Positions 8,842 to 20,282 of a DNA stretch of 64,000 nucleotides are shown piece after piece. Made by a program: the position numbers and the translations under genes. The first letter of the stretch is position 1, and the number at the start of each line of letters is the position of its first letter. The stretch covers positions 806,001 through 870,000 of the forward strand of contig NZ_CP009533.1 in assembly GCF_000761155.1 (NCBI RefSeq). The letters are read 5' to 3'. The DNA comes from Pseudomonas rhizosphaerae. GTDB taxonomy: Bacteria; Pseudomonadota; Gammaproteobacteria; Pseudomonadales; Pseudomonadaceae. Under the pieces are notes generated by a model that searched no databases, had not been told where the DNA came from, and saw only the letters and a list, made by a program, of their open reading frames with translations.

Positions 8842-10299
8842 ATGAGCGAAGAGATTCTGATCAACATAACGCCGATGGAATCGCGCGTGGCCGTGGTGGA
8901 AAACGGTGTGTTGCAAGAGGTTCACGTCGAACGCACCCAGCGTCGCGGGATCGTCGGCAATATCTACAAGGGCAAAGTCGTGCGCGTGCTGCCCGGCATG
9001 CAGGCCGCGTTCATCGACATCGGCCTGGACCGGGCCGCGTTCATCCATGCCTCGGAAATCTCCCTGCGCGAAGGCTCGACCCTGGAAACCATCAGCGCCC
9101 TGGTCCATGAAGGGCAGAGCCTGGTGGTGCAAGTCACCAAGGACCCGATCGGTTCCAAGGGCGCACGCCTGACCACCCAGTTGTCGATTCCTTCGCGCTA
9201 CCTGGTGTACATGCCACGTACCCGGCACGTCGGCATTTCCCTGAAGATCGAACACGAAGCCGAGCGCGAACGCCTGAAGAAGGTCGTGGCCGACTGCGTC
9301 GAGAAAGAAGGCATCCAGGAAGTCGGCGGGTTCATCCTGCGCACCGCTGCCGAAGGCGCGGGCGCCGAAGAAATTCTCATGGACATCCGCTACCTGCGCC
9401 GATTGTGGGACCAGATCAACGCGCAGATCCAGACCGTCGGCGCGCCCACGGAAATCTACGAAGACCTGGGCCTAGCGTTGCGCACCCTGCGCGACCTGGT
9501 CAACCCGAAGATCGAAAAGATCCGCATCGATTCCCGGGAAACCTTCCAGAGAACCACCCAGTTCGTGGCCGAACTGATGCCCGAAATCGCCGACCGCCTG
9601 GAGCATTATCCGGGCGAACGGCCGATCTTCGACCTGTACGGTGTGGAAGATGAGATCCAGCGTGCCCTGGACCGCAAGGTGCCGCTCAAGTCCGGCGGCT
9701 ATCTGGTGGTGGACCCAGCCGAGGCGATGACCACCATCGACGTCAACACCGGCGCTTTCGTCGGTCACCGCAACCTCGAAGAAACCATCTTCAAGACCAA
9801 TCTGGAAGCGGCCACCGCCATTGCCCGGCAACTGCGCCTGCGCAACATCGGCGGGATCATCATCATCGACTTCATCGACATGGAAGATGAGGAGCATCAG
9901 CGCCAGGTTCTGCGCACCCTGGAGAAGCAGCTGGAGCGCGACCACGCCAAGACCAACATCATCGGCATCACCGAGCTGGGGCTGGTGCAGATGACCCGCA
10001 AGCGCACCCGGGAGAGCCTCGAGCAGGTGCTGTGCGAACCCTGCATTTGCTGCCAGGGCCGCGGCAAGCTGAAGACTCCCGAGACAGTGTGTTACGAGAT
10101 CTTTCGCGAGATCCTGCGCGAGGCACGGGCCTACCAGGCCGAAGGCTATCGCGTGCTGGCCAATCAGAAGGTGGTCGACCGTCTGCTCGATGAAGAATCG
10201 GGCAATGTGGCCGAGCTGGAAGCGTTCATCGGACGAACCATTCGCTTCCAGGTCGAGTCCATGTATTCCCAGGAACAATATGATGTGGTGCTGCTCTGA
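8842..10299 (+). CDS. rng: Ribonuclease G
   Basis: Endoribonuclease of the RNase E/G family, 485 residues, which matures the 5' end of 16S rRNA and takes part in mRNA decay. An S1 RNA-binding domain (about 37-120, GNIYKGKVVRVLPGMQAAF) is followed by the nuclease core with the metal-binding aspartates in TTIDVNTG and IIIIDFIDM, and the Zn-link CEPCICCQGRG. The C-terminal scaffold of RNase E is absent, which identifies RNase G. Preceded by a good ATG and AACGAGACC leader; follows maf by 61 bases. Confidence 0.97.
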   Translation: MSEEILINITPMESRVAVVENGVLQEVHVERTQRRGIVGNIYKGKVVRVLPGMQAAFIDIGLDRAAFIHASEISLREGSTLETISALVHEGQSLVVQVTKDPIGSKGARLTTQLSIPSRYLVYMPRTRHVGISLKIEHEAERERLKKVVADCVEKEGIQEVGGFILRTAAEGAGAEEILMDIRYLRRLWDQINAQIQTVGAPTEIYEDLGLALRTLRDLVNPKIEKIRIDSRETFQRTTQFVAELMPEIADRLEHYPGERPIFDLYGVEDEIQRALDRKVPLKSGGYLVVDPAEAMTTIDVNTGAFVGHRNLEETIFKTNLEAATAIARQLRLRNIGGIIIIDFIDMEDEEHQRQVLRTLEKQLERDHAKTNIIGITELGLVQMTRKRTRESLEQVLCEPCICCQGRGKLKTPETVCYEIFREILREARAYQAEGYRVLANQKVVDRLLDEESGNVAELEAFIGRTIRFQVESMYSQEQYDVVLL

Positions 10300-10378
10300 A
10301 ACGGCCAGTGAAGCGAATCTCGATCTTGCAGGCTTCGACCTTTCGCGCTGACGCGGTACGGCGCGGGAGCATGCCTGC

Positions 10379-13300
10379 ATGGTCCGTGTAAGTGCTGCGC
10401 TGGGTGGCGTGATCCGTTGGGCCCTGGCGCTGTGCGCCGTGCTGCTGGTCCTGCTGGCGCTGTACGTCAGCCTTGGCCGGCAACTGATTCCCCTGGTGGC
10501 CGAGTACGACGCGCAAATCGAGGCACGTGCCAGCGAGGCGCTGGGCCTGCCGGTGCGCATTGGCAGCCTGGAAGGGCGCTGGAACCGTCTGGCGCCGGTG
10601 CTGCTGGTGCACGATGTGCAGGTGGGCGAGGGCAGCAACGCCCTGCGTCTGGACCAGGTCAAGGTCGTGCCCGACCTGTGGGGCAGCCTGTTGGCGCGCG
10701 CGGTGCGCATTGCCCATCTCGAGCTGGGCGGCGTGCAGCTCAGCGCGGTCGAGGACGCCGCGGGCAAGTGGTCGGTCAAAGGCCTGCCGCAGCAACAGGA
10801 TCAAGCCTTCGACCCGCAGCGCACCTTGCAGCAACTGCAACAGGTCGAGCAGCTGTCGGTGCTCGACAGTCAACTGACCCTGCAACCCTTCGAGCATGAA
10901 CCGCTGACCCTCACCTATGTAGGTCTCAGCCTGCGCACCGTGGAAGACCATCAGCGCCTGGATCTGCGCCTGCACCTGCCCGACGGCCAGCCGCTGGCGC
11001 TGAACCTCGAAGCACAAGTGCGCGCCGAGCAGTGGCGCCAGGGCCGTGCCCAGGCCTATCTGAACCTGCCGCAAAGCGACTGGGCGCAGTGGTTGCCGAA
11101 CCGCTACACCCAGGCCTTCAAGCTCGACCAACTCAAGGCGGGCGGCGAATTCTGGCTGGATTGGGCGGACGCCAACGTGCAGCGGGCAGTGGTCCAGCTC
11201 GATGCGCCGGCATTCAAGGGCGCCCGTGCCGACCACAAGCCCTATGCGATCGCCGATCTCAAGCTGCAAGCGTGGATGCAGCGCAGCGCCGAAGGTTTCG
11301 ATGTGAACCTGGGTACCTTCGCCATGACCCTGGACGGCAAGCCCTGGCAGACCCATGTGGCGCTGCAGCAGCGCGCCGCGACGGCGTCGAGCCAGGAGCG
11401 ATGGAGTGTGCAGGCCGATCGTCTCGAGCTGACGCCGATCACGCCGCTGCTCGACGCGCTGGCACCCTTGCCCAAGCAGGTGGCGGCTATCGTCAACGGC
11501 TTGAACTTCACCGGTGCGCTGCGCAACGTTTCGCTGGATATCCGACCCAACGCCACTGGGGCCGAGCGCATGAGCTACGCCGCCAACCTGGAAAACGTCG
11601 GCTTCGATGCCTATTACGGTGCCCCGGCGGCAGACAATGTCAGCGGCAGCCTGATTGGCGATATCGGCCAGGGCGAACTGCGCCTGGACAGCGAAAAGTT
11701 CATGCTGCACCTGAGCCCTATCTTCGAAAAGCCTTGGCATTACCTCAAGGCCAACGCCCGTCTCAACTTCAAGCTCGATGATCACGCCTTTACCCTGATC
11801 GCGCCGGCTATCCGAGTGTTGGGCGAGGAGGGCAAGATCGCTGCCGATTTCCTCATTCGCCTGCCGTTGCATCACGAGGCCGAGCCCTACATGGACCTGC
11901 GGGTCGGCCTGCTCGACGGCGACGGTGCCTACACCAGCAAGTACCTGCCCGAAGTGCTCAGCCCGTCGGTCGACCAATGGCTGCGCACGGCGATCAAGCG
12001 CGGCGCGGTCGACCAGGGCTACTTCCAGTATCAAGGCTCGCTGGCCAGTGCGGCCGAGGCCCACTCGCGCAGCATCACCTTGTTCTTCAAGGTCCACGAC
12101 GTGACCCTGGCCTTCCAGCCCGGTTGGCCGGAAGCGCGCAAGGTTGCAGGCAATGTCTATATCCAGGACGGTGACGTGCGCATCCTGGCTGACCGTGGGC
12201 AGATCCTCGATACCAAGGTGAGCGACGTGTCCGTCAGCGTGCCCCACGTGCCGGTCGGTCAGGAGAGCCACTTGTATGTCAGCGGTAACTTCGACGGTGG
12301 TCTGGCCGATGGTCTGAAGGTCCTGCAGACCGCGCCCATCGGCACTGCCGACATCTTCGCCGGCTGGCAGGGCGAAGGCCCACTCAAGGGCAAGCTCGAC
12401 CTCGACATCCCCTTGGTGAAGGGCCGCGAGCCCAAGGTCGTGGTGGATTTCAGCACCCGTGCGGCGCGCCTGAAAATCAAATCCCCTGAGCTTACGCTCA
12501 GCCAGCTGGGCGGAACATTTCGCTTCGACTTCGACAAGGGCCTGAGTGGCGAGGGCATCACCGCCCAGGCTTTCGATCAGCCGGTGACCGCGCAGATCTC
12601 CGCCGAAGGCAAGCCGGGCGCGCCGTTGACGCGAATCGTCGCCAACAGCCAGATCCCCGTGAAACGTCTGGTCGACTGGCTGCACGTCAAGCAGGCCGTA
12701 CCGGCGTCCGGTGATATCGCCTACCAGCTGCAGCTCAAACTGGGTGCCGACAGCGAGTTGCGCGTGGACTCCGATTTGAAGGGCGTCGACATCGACCTGC
12801 CAGAACCCTTTGGCAAGACACGTGACCAAGCCCGTCCCACGGCGTTCGTGATGAACCTGCAGGGGCGTGAGCGCCGCTTCGACGTCACCTACGCCGATCT
12901 TGCCAGCTTCGCCTATACCTCGCCGCCCGATGACCTGGCCAGTGGCCGGGGCGAGCTGCTGGTCGGCACCGGTACGCCGCAGCTGCCCACGACCCAGGGC
13001 CTGCGCGTACGCGGTGCGCTGCAGACGCTGGACCTGGAACCGTGGCAGCGACAGGCGCAGAACTACACTGGTGGCGATCCTGGTGGCACTGCCAGCCAGG
13101 TCATCAACGCCGTTGACCTGCGCATCGGCACGCTCAAGGGGTTCGGTCAGCAACTCGATCAGGCTCACGTGCAACTCAACCGCAGCCCCAGCGCCTGGCA
13201 CCTGGCCCTGGCCAGCCAGCAGATTACCGGCAAGGTCGATGTGCCCGATGGCAAGGCGACCCCGATCAATGTCGACCTGGACACCGTGCGCCTGCCGCCG

Positions 13301-14194
13301 ATCGATCCGAACGCGGTCAAGGCCGACAACCCGGTAGAAGCACCGGACCCCTTGGCCAACGTCGATCCGCGCAAGATTCCGGCGGTGAATGTGCGGATCC
13401 GCCAACTGTTGCAGGGTGATGAATTGCTCGGCACCTGGTCGCTGAAGCTGCGCCCGACTGCCAAGGGGGTCGCCCTCAACGACCTCGACCTGGGCCTCAA
13501 GGGCTTGATGCTGCAGGGCGCGGCGACCTGGGAGGGCGCACCCGGCGCTTCCAGCACCTGGTTCCGCGGACGGTTGCAGGGCAAGAACCTGGCCGATGTG
13601 CTTCAAGCGTGGAAATTCGCGCCTACCGTCACCAGCGAATCGTTCCACCTGGACGCCGATGGTCGCTGGCCGGGGTCGCCTGCCTGGGTTGGGCTCAAGC
13701 GCTTCTCCGGCAACCTGGACGCTACCCTGCGCGACGGTCAGTTCGTCGAGGTCGAAGGCGCAGCCCAGGCCCTGCGCGTGTTCGGACTGCTCAACTTCAA
13801 CGCCATCGGTCGCCGTCTGCGCCTGGATTTCTCCGATGTGCTGGGCAAGGGTTTGAGCTACGATCGAGTCAAGGGCCTGTTGGTGGCCAGCGAAGGGGTG
13901 TATGTGACTCGGACCCCGATCACCCTGCGCGGTCCGACGACCGATATCGATCTGGACGGCACCCTGGACATGGTCCGCGATGGCGTCAATGCCAAGGTGC
14001 AGGTCGCCTTGCCGATCACCAACAGCCTGCCGCTGGCAGCGGTTCTGGTCGGTGCGCCGGTCGTGGGTGGCGCTTTGTTCGTGGTGAACAAGCTGCTCGG
14101 TGATCGCGTCGCGCGTTTTGCCAGCGTGCAGTACCGCATCGAGGGCTCCTGGAAAGATCCGCAGATGACCCTGGTCAAGCCCTTCGGTGGTTGA
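10379..14194 (+). CDS. yhdP: AsmA-like envelope lipid-transport protein YhdP
   Basis: Very large (1271 residues) AsmA-superfamily protein. It has one N-terminal membrane helix (about residues 7-33), and the rest is predicted as a long periplasmic beta-groove that bridges the inner and outer membranes for phospholipid transport. Recognisable pieces are LGRQLIPLVAEYDAQIEARA after the helix, RIGSLEGRWN, and a C-terminal AsmA region (GRLQGKNLADVLQAWKF, FSGNLDATLRDGQF, FNAIGRRLRLDFSDVLGKG). The position after rng and before tldD is the same as in enteric bacteria. Its full length is open on the plus strand, and the long opposite frame is a composition artefact. Confidence 0.95.
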   Translation: MVRVSAALGGVIRWALALCAVLLVLLALYVSLGRQLIPLVAEYDAQIEARASEALGLPVRIGSLEGRWNRLAPVLLVHDVQVGEGSNALRLDQVKVVPDLWGSLLARAVRIAHLELGGVQLSAVEDAAGKWSVKGLPQQQDQAFDPQRTLQQLQQVEQLSVLDSQLTLQPFEHEPLTLTYVGLSLRTVEDHQRLDLRLHLPDGQPLALNLEAQVRAEQWRQGRAQAYLNLPQSDWAQWLPNRYTQAFKLDQLKAGGEFWLDWADANVQRAVVQLDAPAFKGARADHKPYAIADLKLQAWMQRSAEGFDVNLGTFAMTLDGKPWQTHVALQQRAATASSQERWSVQADRLELTPITPLLDALAPLPKQVAAIVNGLNFTGALRNVSLDIRPNATGAERMSYAANLENVGFDAYYGAPAADNVSGSLIGDIGQGELRLDSEKFMLHLSPIFEKPWHYLKANARLNFKLDDHAFTLIAPAIRVLGEEGKIAADFLIRLPLHHEAEPYMDLRVGLLDGDGAYTSKYLPEVLSPSVDQWLRTAIKRGAVDQGYFQYQGSLASAAEAHSRSITLFFKVHDVTLAFQPGWPEARKVAGNVYIQDGDVRILADRGQILDTKVSDVSVSVPHVPVGQESHLYVSGNFDGGLADGLKVLQTAPIGTADIFAGWQGEGPLKGKLDLDIPLVKGREPKVVVDFSTRAARLKIKSPELTLSQLGGTFRFDFDKGLSGEGITAQAFDQPVTAQISAEGKPGAPLTRIVANSQIPVKRLVDWLHVKQAVPASGDIAYQLQLKLGADSELRVDSDLKGVDIDLPEPFGKTRDQARPTAFVMNLQGRERRFDVTYADLASFAYTSPPDDLASGRGELLVGTGTPQLPTTQGLRVRGALQTLDLEPWQRQAQNYTGGDPGGTASQVINAVDLRIGTLKGFGQQLDQAHVQLNRSPSAWHLALASQQITGKVDVPDGKATPINVDLDTVRLPPIDPNAVKADNPVEAPDPLANVDPRKIPAVNVRIRQLLQGDELLGTWSLKLRPTAKGVALNDLDLGLKGLMLQGAATWEGAPGASSTWFRGRLQGKNLADVLQAWKFAPTVTSESFHLDADGRWPGSPAWVGLKRFSGNLDATLRDGQFVEVEGAAQALRVFGLLNFNAIGRRLRLDFSDVLGKGLSYDRVKGLLVASEGVYVTRTPITLRGPTTDIDLDGTLDMVRDGVNAKVQVALPITNSLPLAAVLVGAPVVGGALFVVNKLLGDRVARFASVQYRIEGSWKDPQMTLVKPFGG

Positions 14195-14360
14195 TGGCGC
14201 ACTGACCGTAGCCTCCTATCGGACGGCTGACCAGGCCCTGGTATTGAAAAAGCGTCGGGGCGGACGCATGTAGTCATCATCCGTCACCGACACCTGGATT
14301 GCGCGGGCCGCTCCGGGCGACCCGCTGACATCCATTCATTTGCGCAGATCGCCTGGCGGC

Positions 14361-14446
14361 CTGCGAGCATCTACCTACGCAGCGGCGCCAAGCGAACTGC
14401 GAGCACCTATCCCCGCAGCGCGCCATGCGCCCTGCGAACAGCGCGG
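14361..14446. repeat. Imperfect tandem repeat of about 36 bp upstream of tldD
   Basis: Unit 1 at 14361-14396 and unit 2 at 14397-14431 share most positions (both begin CTGCGAGCA and contain CGCAGC then GCGCCA), and a shortened third copy begins CTGCGAACAGCGCG at 14432. The array ends just before the tldD start. It fills part of the 259-base yhdP-tldD gap (14195-14453), in which I see no gene; in some pseudomonads a nitrilase-family gene is expected here (from memory). Confidence 0.6.
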
Positions 14447-14453
14447 AGTAAAT

Positions 14454-15896
14454 ATGAGCCAGATGTTATCCACCGTCAGCGACCATCTGCTGGCACCCGG
14501 CGGCCTCACGCTCGACAGTCTGCAGTCGGTGTTGGGCGAGCTGGCCGGCCCGGGCATCGACGCTGCCGACCTGTATTTCCAGGGTCAGATTTCCGAGTCC
14601 TGGGCGCTGGAAGACGGCATCGTCAAGGAAGGCAGCTTCAACCTCGACCAGGGCGTGGGCGTGCGTGCCCAGTCCGGGGAAAAGACCGGCTTTGCCTACA
14701 GCAACGCCATCACCCAGGATGCCCTGGTCCAGGCCGCGCGTGCCGCGCGCTCGATCTCCCGCGCCGGTCAGAATGGCCGTGTGCAGGCCTTCAGCAGTCC
14801 CGTGGTCAGCCAGCTGTACGGCCCGGACAATCCGCTTGAAGTGCTGACCCGCGCCGAAAAGGTCGACCTGCTCAAGCGCGTCGACGCTGCCACCCGTGCG
14901 CTGGACCCACGTATCCAGCAAGTCACCGTGAGCATGGCCGGTGTCTGGGAGCGGATTCTGATCGCTGCAGCCGATGGCAGCCTGGCGGCCGACGTGCGGC
15001 CGCTGGTGCGTTTCAACGTCAGCGTCATCGTCGAGCACAACGGTCGTCGCGAGCGCGGCGGCCATGGTGGCGGCGGACGTACCGACTACCGCTATTTCCT
15101 CGCCGAAGACCGCGCCATGGGCTATGCCCGCGAGGCGCTGCGCCAGGCACTGGTCAATGTCGAAGCGGTGGCGGCTCCGGCCGGCACCATGCCTGTGGTG
15201 ATGGGCGCCGGCTGGTCCGGCGTGCTGTTGCACGAAGCGGTCGGGCATGGCCTGGAAGGCGATTTCAACCGCAAGGGCAGTTCGGCCTACAGCGGTCGCG
15301 TCGGTGAAAAAGTGGCGTCGAGCCTGTGCACCATCGTCGACGACGGTACCCTGGCTGGGCGTCGCGGCTCGCTCAGCGTCGATGACGAAGGCACGCCTAC
15401 CCAGTGCACCACCTTGATCGAGAACGGTGTGCTCAAAGGCTACATGCAGGACAAGCTCAACGCACGGCTGATGGGCGTGGCCGCCACCGGCAACGGTCGC
15501 CGCGAATCCTATGCGCACCTGCCCATGCCGCGCATGACCAACACCTACATGTTGGCAGGCGAGAGCGATCCGGCCGAGATCATCGCCTCGGTGAAGAAGG
15601 GCATCTATTGCGCCAACCTCGGCGGCGGGCAGGTGGATATCACCAGCGGCAAGTTCGTGTTCTCGACCAGCGAGGCCTACCTGATCGAAGACGGCAAGAT
15701 CACCACGCCGGTCAAGGGCGCGACCCTGATCGGCAACGGCCCCGAGGCGATGAGCAGGGTGTCGATGGTCGGCAACGACCTGGCGCTGGACAGCGGAGTC
15801 GGTACCTGTGGCAAGGATGGGCAGTCGCTACCGGTCGGTGTCGGCCAGCCCACCCTGAAGATCGATGCCATCACCGTGGGTGGTACAGGCGCCTGA
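14454..15896 (+). CDS. tldD: Metalloprotease TldD
   Basis: Catalytic subunit of the TldD/TldE (PmbA) peptidase, 480 residues, which in other bacteria matures RiPP peptides such as microcin B17 and degrades CcdA. The zinc motif HEAVGH is at residues 260-265 within [19 protein letters not shown]. Other family marks are FAYSNAIT and [20 protein letters not shown]. The start is ATG 14454 ([13 protein letters not shown]); the open frame runs further upstream, but that part lies in the tandem repeats. The partner pmbA is 670 bases downstream past the opposite-strand darP. Confidence 0.96.
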   Translation: MSQMLSTVSDHLLAPGGLTLDSLQSVLGELAGPGIDAADLYFQGQISESWALEDGIVKEGSFNLDQGVGVRAQSGEKTGFAYSNAITQDALVQAARAARSISRAGQNGRVQAFSSPVVSQLYGPDNPLEVLTRAEKVDLLKRVDAATRALDPRIQQVTVSMAGVWERILIAAADGSLAADVRPLVRFNVSVIVEHNGRRERGGHGGGGRTDYRYFLAEDRAMGYAREALRQALVNVEAVAAPAGTMPVVMGAGWSGVLLHEAVGHGLEGDFNRKGSSAYSGRVGEKVASSLCTIVDDGTLAGRRGSLSVDDEGTPTQCTTLIENGVLKGYMQDKLNARLMGVAATGNGRRESYAHLPMPRMTNTYMLAGESDPAEIIASVKKGIYCANLGGGQVDITSGKFVFSTSEAYLIEDGKITTPVKGATLIGNGPEAMSRVSMVGNDLALDSGVGTCGKDGQSLPVGVGQPTLKIDAITVGGTGA

Positions 15897-15905
15897 AGCG
15901 AGTGA

Positions 15906-15929
15906 CGGGCAGGCCCGGCGGCCTGCCCG
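15906..15929. terminator. Hairpin between convergent tldD and darP
   Basis: CGGGCAGGC (15906-15914) pairs with GCCTGCCCG (15921-15929) around a six-base loop, in the 41 bases between the two converging stop codons. No T-run follows on either strand, so it may be a barrier or mRNA-end element rather than a classical intrinsic terminator. Confidence 0.5.
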
Positions 15930-15937
15930 CAGACGTA

Positions 15938-16459
15938 TCAACGCAAGCCGCGTTGAGTTTCGTCCAGCTCGCGGATGTACTTGAAGATCTTGCGCGTGGT
16001 GGCAGGCGGTTTGTTGTGCGCCGTCTCGTGCTGAGCCTGGCGAACCAGGTTGCGCAGGTGCTGGCGATCGGTCTCCGGGTAGTCGGCGAAGAACGCCTCC
16101 AGCACCTGGTCCGGCCCTGCTACCAGGCGGTCACGCCACCGCTCGAGGTTGTGGAAGCGTTCGTTGTACTGCCGGGTGGAGGCGTCCAGTTGATCGAGCA
16201 GCACCAGAATGGCGTCGATGTCCTGGTCGCGCATCAGCTTGCCGATGAACTGGATGTGGCGTTTGCGCGCGATGTTCGCCGTGTGCTTGGAGGCATCGGC
16301 CAACGCCCGGCGCAGGGCGTCGGTCAAGGGCAGGCGATCGAGCACGTCCGGCTTGAGCGTGGTGAGCCGCTCGCCCAGATCGGTCAGCGCATGCAGCTCG
16401 CGCTTGACCTGAGTTTTGCTTTTTCCCTCGTCGAGGGAGTCGTCGTAAGAATCAACCAT
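15938..16459 (-). CDS. darP: Ribosome biogenesis factor DarP (YjgA)
   Basis: A 173-residue member of the DarP/YjgA family, which binds late 50S ribosomal precursors and assists peptidyl-transferase centre maturation. Family features are the N-terminal acidic stretch, [38 protein letters not shown] and [11 protein letters not shown]. The start is the ATG complementary to 16457-16459 ([12 protein letters not shown]). The same frame stays open for another 1.5 kb across pmbA on the other strand, which is a high-G+C artefact. It converges on tldD and diverges from pmbA. Confidence 0.93.
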   Translation of the reverse strand: MVDSYDDSLDEGKSKTQVKRELHALTDLGERLTTLKPDVLDRLPLTDALRRALADASKHTANIARKRHIQFIGKLMRDQDIDAILVLLDQLDASTRQYNERFHNLERWRDRLVAGPDQVLEAFFADYPETDRQHLRNLVRQAQHETAHNKPPATTRKIFKYIRELDETQRGLR

Positions 16460-16567
16460 GGGGGCCGTCCGCAAATAAACGCCGCCATGATAACCAGTCG
16501 GGGGCCGCTTGTCTGGCCCGGCCGTAGATCGGCCCGCGCCGAAACCCGAATTTGAGTGGAGAACACC

Positions 16568-17914
16568 ATGAACGCACCCCAGAGCGTCGGCCCGCAGGCA
16601 TTGCCCGTCCTGCAGGAGCAAGTGCAGCAGATCATCGATGAAGCCAAGCGCCAGGGGGCCAGTGCCTGTGAGGTGGCGGTGTCGCTGGAGCAGGGCCTGT
16701 CCACGTCGGTGCGCCAGCGCGAGGTCGAAACCGTCGAGTTCAATCGCGACCAGGGCTTCGGCATCACGCTGTACGTTGGCCAGCGCAAGGGCTCGGCGAG
16801 CACCTCGGCCAGCGGTCCACAGGCCATTCGCGAAACCGTCGCCGCGGCGCTGGCGATTGCCAAGCACACCTCCGAAGACGAAAGCTCGGGCCTGGCCGAC
16901 GCCGCCCTGATGGCGCGCGAGCAGCCTGACTTCGATCTCTACCATGCCTGGGACATCACGCCCGAGCAGGCCATCGAAAAGGCCCTGGCCTGCGAAGCGG
17001 CCGCCTTCGATGCCGAACCCCTGATCAAGAATGCCGACGGCACTACGCTCAACACCCATCAAGGCTGCCGCGTGTATGGCAACAGCCATGGCTTCATCGG
17101 CGGCTATGCGTCGACCCGCCACAGCCTGAGCTGCGTGATGATCGCCGAGGCCAACGGGCAGATGCAGCGCGACTACTGGTACGACGTCAGCCGCCAGGGT
17201 GAGTTGCTGGCCGATGCCGCTAGCATCGGTCAGCGCGCCGCGCAACGCGCTGCGGCCCGGCTGGGCGCACGGCCGGTGCCGACGTGCGAGGTGCCGGTAC
17301 TGTTCTCGGCCGAGCTGGCCGGGGGCTTGTTCGGCAATTTCCTGGCAGCCGTTTCCGGGGGCAATCTGTATCGCAAGTCCTCGTTCCTGGAAGGGGCGAT
17401 GGGGCAGCGCCTGTTCCCCGAGTGGTTGACCCTGGACGAACGTCCGCACCTGATGCGCGCCATGGGCAGCGCAGCGTTCGACGGCGATGGCCTGGCCACC
17501 TACGCCAAGCCGTTCGTGGAAAACGGTGAGCTGGTCTCCTACGTGCTCAGTACCTATTCGGGGCGCAAGCTGGGCCTGCCCAGCACCGCCAACTCCGGCG
17601 GCGTGCACAACCTGTTCGTGACCCACGGCGACGAGGACCAGAAGGCATTGCTGCGGCGCATGGGCCGCGGCCTGCTGGTGACCGAGCTCATGGGCCACGG
17701 CCTGAACATGGTCACCGGCGACTATTCGCGTGGCGCTGCCGGGTTCTGGGTCGAGAACGGCGAGATCCAGTTTCCGGTTCAGGAAGTGACCATCGCCGGG
17801 AACATGCGCGACATGTTCAAACAGATCGTCGCGGTGGGTAATGATCTGGAGCTGCGCAGCAACATTCGCACCGGCTCGGTCCTGATCGAGCGCATGACGG
17901 TCGCCGGCAGTTGA
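16568..17914 (+). CDS. pmbA: Metalloprotease subunit PmbA (TldE)
   Basis: Non-metal partner of TldD in the heterodimeric TldD/TldE peptidase, 448 residues. It lacks the HExxxH motif, as expected, but has the fold markers [31 protein letters not shown] and [15 protein letters not shown]. Start chosen at ATG 16568 after a GTGGAG site; an earlier GTG at 16556 overlaps that ribosome site. With tldD on the same strand it brackets darP. Confidence 0.95.
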   Translation: MNAPQSVGPQALPVLQEQVQQIIDEAKRQGASACEVAVSLEQGLSTSVRQREVETVEFNRDQGFGITLYVGQRKGSASTSASGPQAIRETVAAALAIAKHTSEDESSGLADAALMAREQPDFDLYHAWDITPEQAIEKALACEAAAFDAEPLIKNADGTTLNTHQGCRVYGNSHGFIGGYASTRHSLSCVMIAEANGQMQRDYWYDVSRQGELLADAASIGQRAAQRAAARLGARPVPTCEVPVLFSAELAGGLFGNFLAAVSGGNLYRKSSFLEGAMGQRLFPEWLTLDERPHLMRAMGSAAFDGDGLATYAKPFVENGELVSYVLSTYSGRKLGLPSTANSGGVHNLFVTHGDEDQKALLRRMGRGLLVTELMGHGLNMVTGDYSRGAAGFWVENGEIQFPVQEVTIAGNMRDMFKQIVAVGNDLELRSNIRTGSVLIERMTVAGS

Positions 17915-17952
17915 TCCTACTGCCGGTCCATCGCGGCCGGCACAGTTTGCAG

Positions 17953-17978
17953 CACAGGTGCCCACATGGGCGCTTGTG
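17953..17978 (+). terminator. Hairpin after pmbA, directly before the Fur-type box
   Basis: CACAGGTGCCC (17953-17963) can pair with GGGCGCTTGTG (17968-17978) as an 11-bp stem with two G-U pairs and a four-base loop. It lies about 40 bases after the pmbA stop and may insulate the iron-regulated operon from upstream transcription. No long T-run follows. Confidence 0.45.
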
Positions 17979-18006
17979 TTGATTCTCAATATCAATCAAT
18001 AATAAA
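17979..18006 (+). promoter_or_regulatory. Fur-type box overlapping the fagA promoter
   Basis: The AT-rich stretch TTGATTCTCAATATCAATCA (17979-17998) is near-palindromic and matches about ten of nineteen bases of the Fur consensus at 17981-17999, in an otherwise G+C-rich region. TTGATT at 17979-17984 can act as a -35 box, with AATAAT or ATAAAA near 17998-18007 as the -10. In P. aeruginosa the fagA-fumC-orfX-sodA operon is Fur repressed, which supports the reading. Confidence 0.6.
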
Positions 18007-18032
18007 ACTCATTCCGGCAAAAAGGTGCGCCG

Positions 18033-18420
18033 ATGAGTTCTGCCGTTCACGAATTCGCCCATCTCGAAAACTGGCATTGGCTCGGCCTGCAAATCCGCTG
18101 CGCGCTCGCGCCCGACGAGCCGCGACTCATCGAACACTACCTCGCCCAAGGCCGCTATCTGGCGCGCTTTACCCCGACATCTTCATGGTCCGTGGCTCAT
18201 GGCACCTTTCGCCTGATGCTCGCCACCGCCCTCGATCAAGCCCTGCCGTGGCATTGGCGCAGCCTGTGTCTGGATCAGGCCTGGCGGCCCTTGCGTGACC
18301 TGCGCAATTGCGCGGCACAGCCAGCCCAGGTCCGCCAGTGGCAGGACTGCGCCCACCAACTGGCGCGCTGCGAGTTGCTGCCTTCGATTCCACTCACTGA
18401 TCTGCTGCAAGGATATTGCG

Positions 18421-18428
<8 letters not shown>
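18033..18428 (+). CDS. fagA: Iron-regulated protein FagA
   Basis: Conserved pseudomonad protein of 131 residues, first gene of the Fur-controlled fagA-fumC-orfX-sodA operon. Biochemical role unknown. The sequence is rich in Trp, Leu, Arg and His, for example HEFAHLENWHWLGLQIRC and LPWHWRSLCLDQAWRPLRDL, has no signal peptide and no membrane helix. The name rests on gene order and overall character. Its stop overlaps the fumC ATG by eight bases, so the two are translationally coupled. Start ATG 18033 lies about 30 bases past the Fur-type box. Confidence 0.8.
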
Positions 18429-19797
<1,369 letters not shown>

Positions 19798-19827
19798 CCG
19801 CTCGGCAACTGCTGGGAGACCTGCGCC

Positions 19828-20280
19828 ATGCAGCACTGGAAACGTATCACGGAGACGGCCAACGCCTGCTTTGTCCGGGGCGAGCTGATCGATGCGCGGG
19901 AACATTACCTGCAAGCCCTGGCCTGGGCGCAGGTGCTGTTCGAGCGCTGGGCAGATGTCGACGAAGCCGTCGCCGCATGCGTCATTTCCCACCACAACCT
20001 GGCCGATTTGCACCTGCAACTGCATCAACCCGAGGAAAGCGCGGAATACCTGTGCGCCATTCATGAACGTTTGCTGCGTGCGGCGCAGGACCTGCGGCTG
20101 CAGCCAGCGCTGCGCGACGCCGCCCTGCGCCATGCCAGCAAGACCTACGCCGAGCTGCTCGGCTTCACTCGCCGGCATGGCGAATACCCCCGTACCCACC
20201 GGTTGCTGTGTGGCGCCGCCGATACCAACGACGCGCCAGTGGTCACGCAACCCGATCACCTTCATTACGGAGTTCACTGA
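19828..20280 (+). CDS. Conserved hypothetical protein OrfX of the fumC-sodA operon
   Basis: A 150-residue helical protein of unknown function between fumC (30 bases before) and sodA (2 bases after). It looks like a short TPR-type helical repeat protein: [16 protein letters not shown] first helix pair ([20 protein letters not shown]), a second [20 protein letters not shown], and a third [16 protein letters not shown]. No signal peptide. In P. aeruginosa the equivalent gene in the fagA operon is called orfX. The tight spacing suggests cotranslation with sodA. Confidence 0.85.
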   Translation: MQHWKRITETANACFVRGELIDAREHYLQALAWAQVLFERWADVDEAVAACVISHHNLADLHLQLHQPEESAEYLCAIHERLLRAAQDLRLQPALRDAALRHASKTYAELLGFTRRHGEYPRTHRLLCGAADTNDAPVVTQPDHLHYGVH

Positions 20281-20282
20281 AA

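Noticed and set aside
10226..13648. 1140-codon open frame on the minus strand across yhdP
   Set aside because: It mirrors the codon pattern of yhdP, has no domain-like sequence, and yhdP itself is a clear family member in the same order as in other bacteria.
14361..14446. Short repeat array considered as CRISPR
   Set aside because: Units abut directly without unique spacers, are imperfect, and there are no cas genes.
16460..17995. Upstream extension of the darP frame to 685 residues
   Set aside because: The extension is antisense to pmbA and has no family counterpart; DarP starts at the ATG at 16459.
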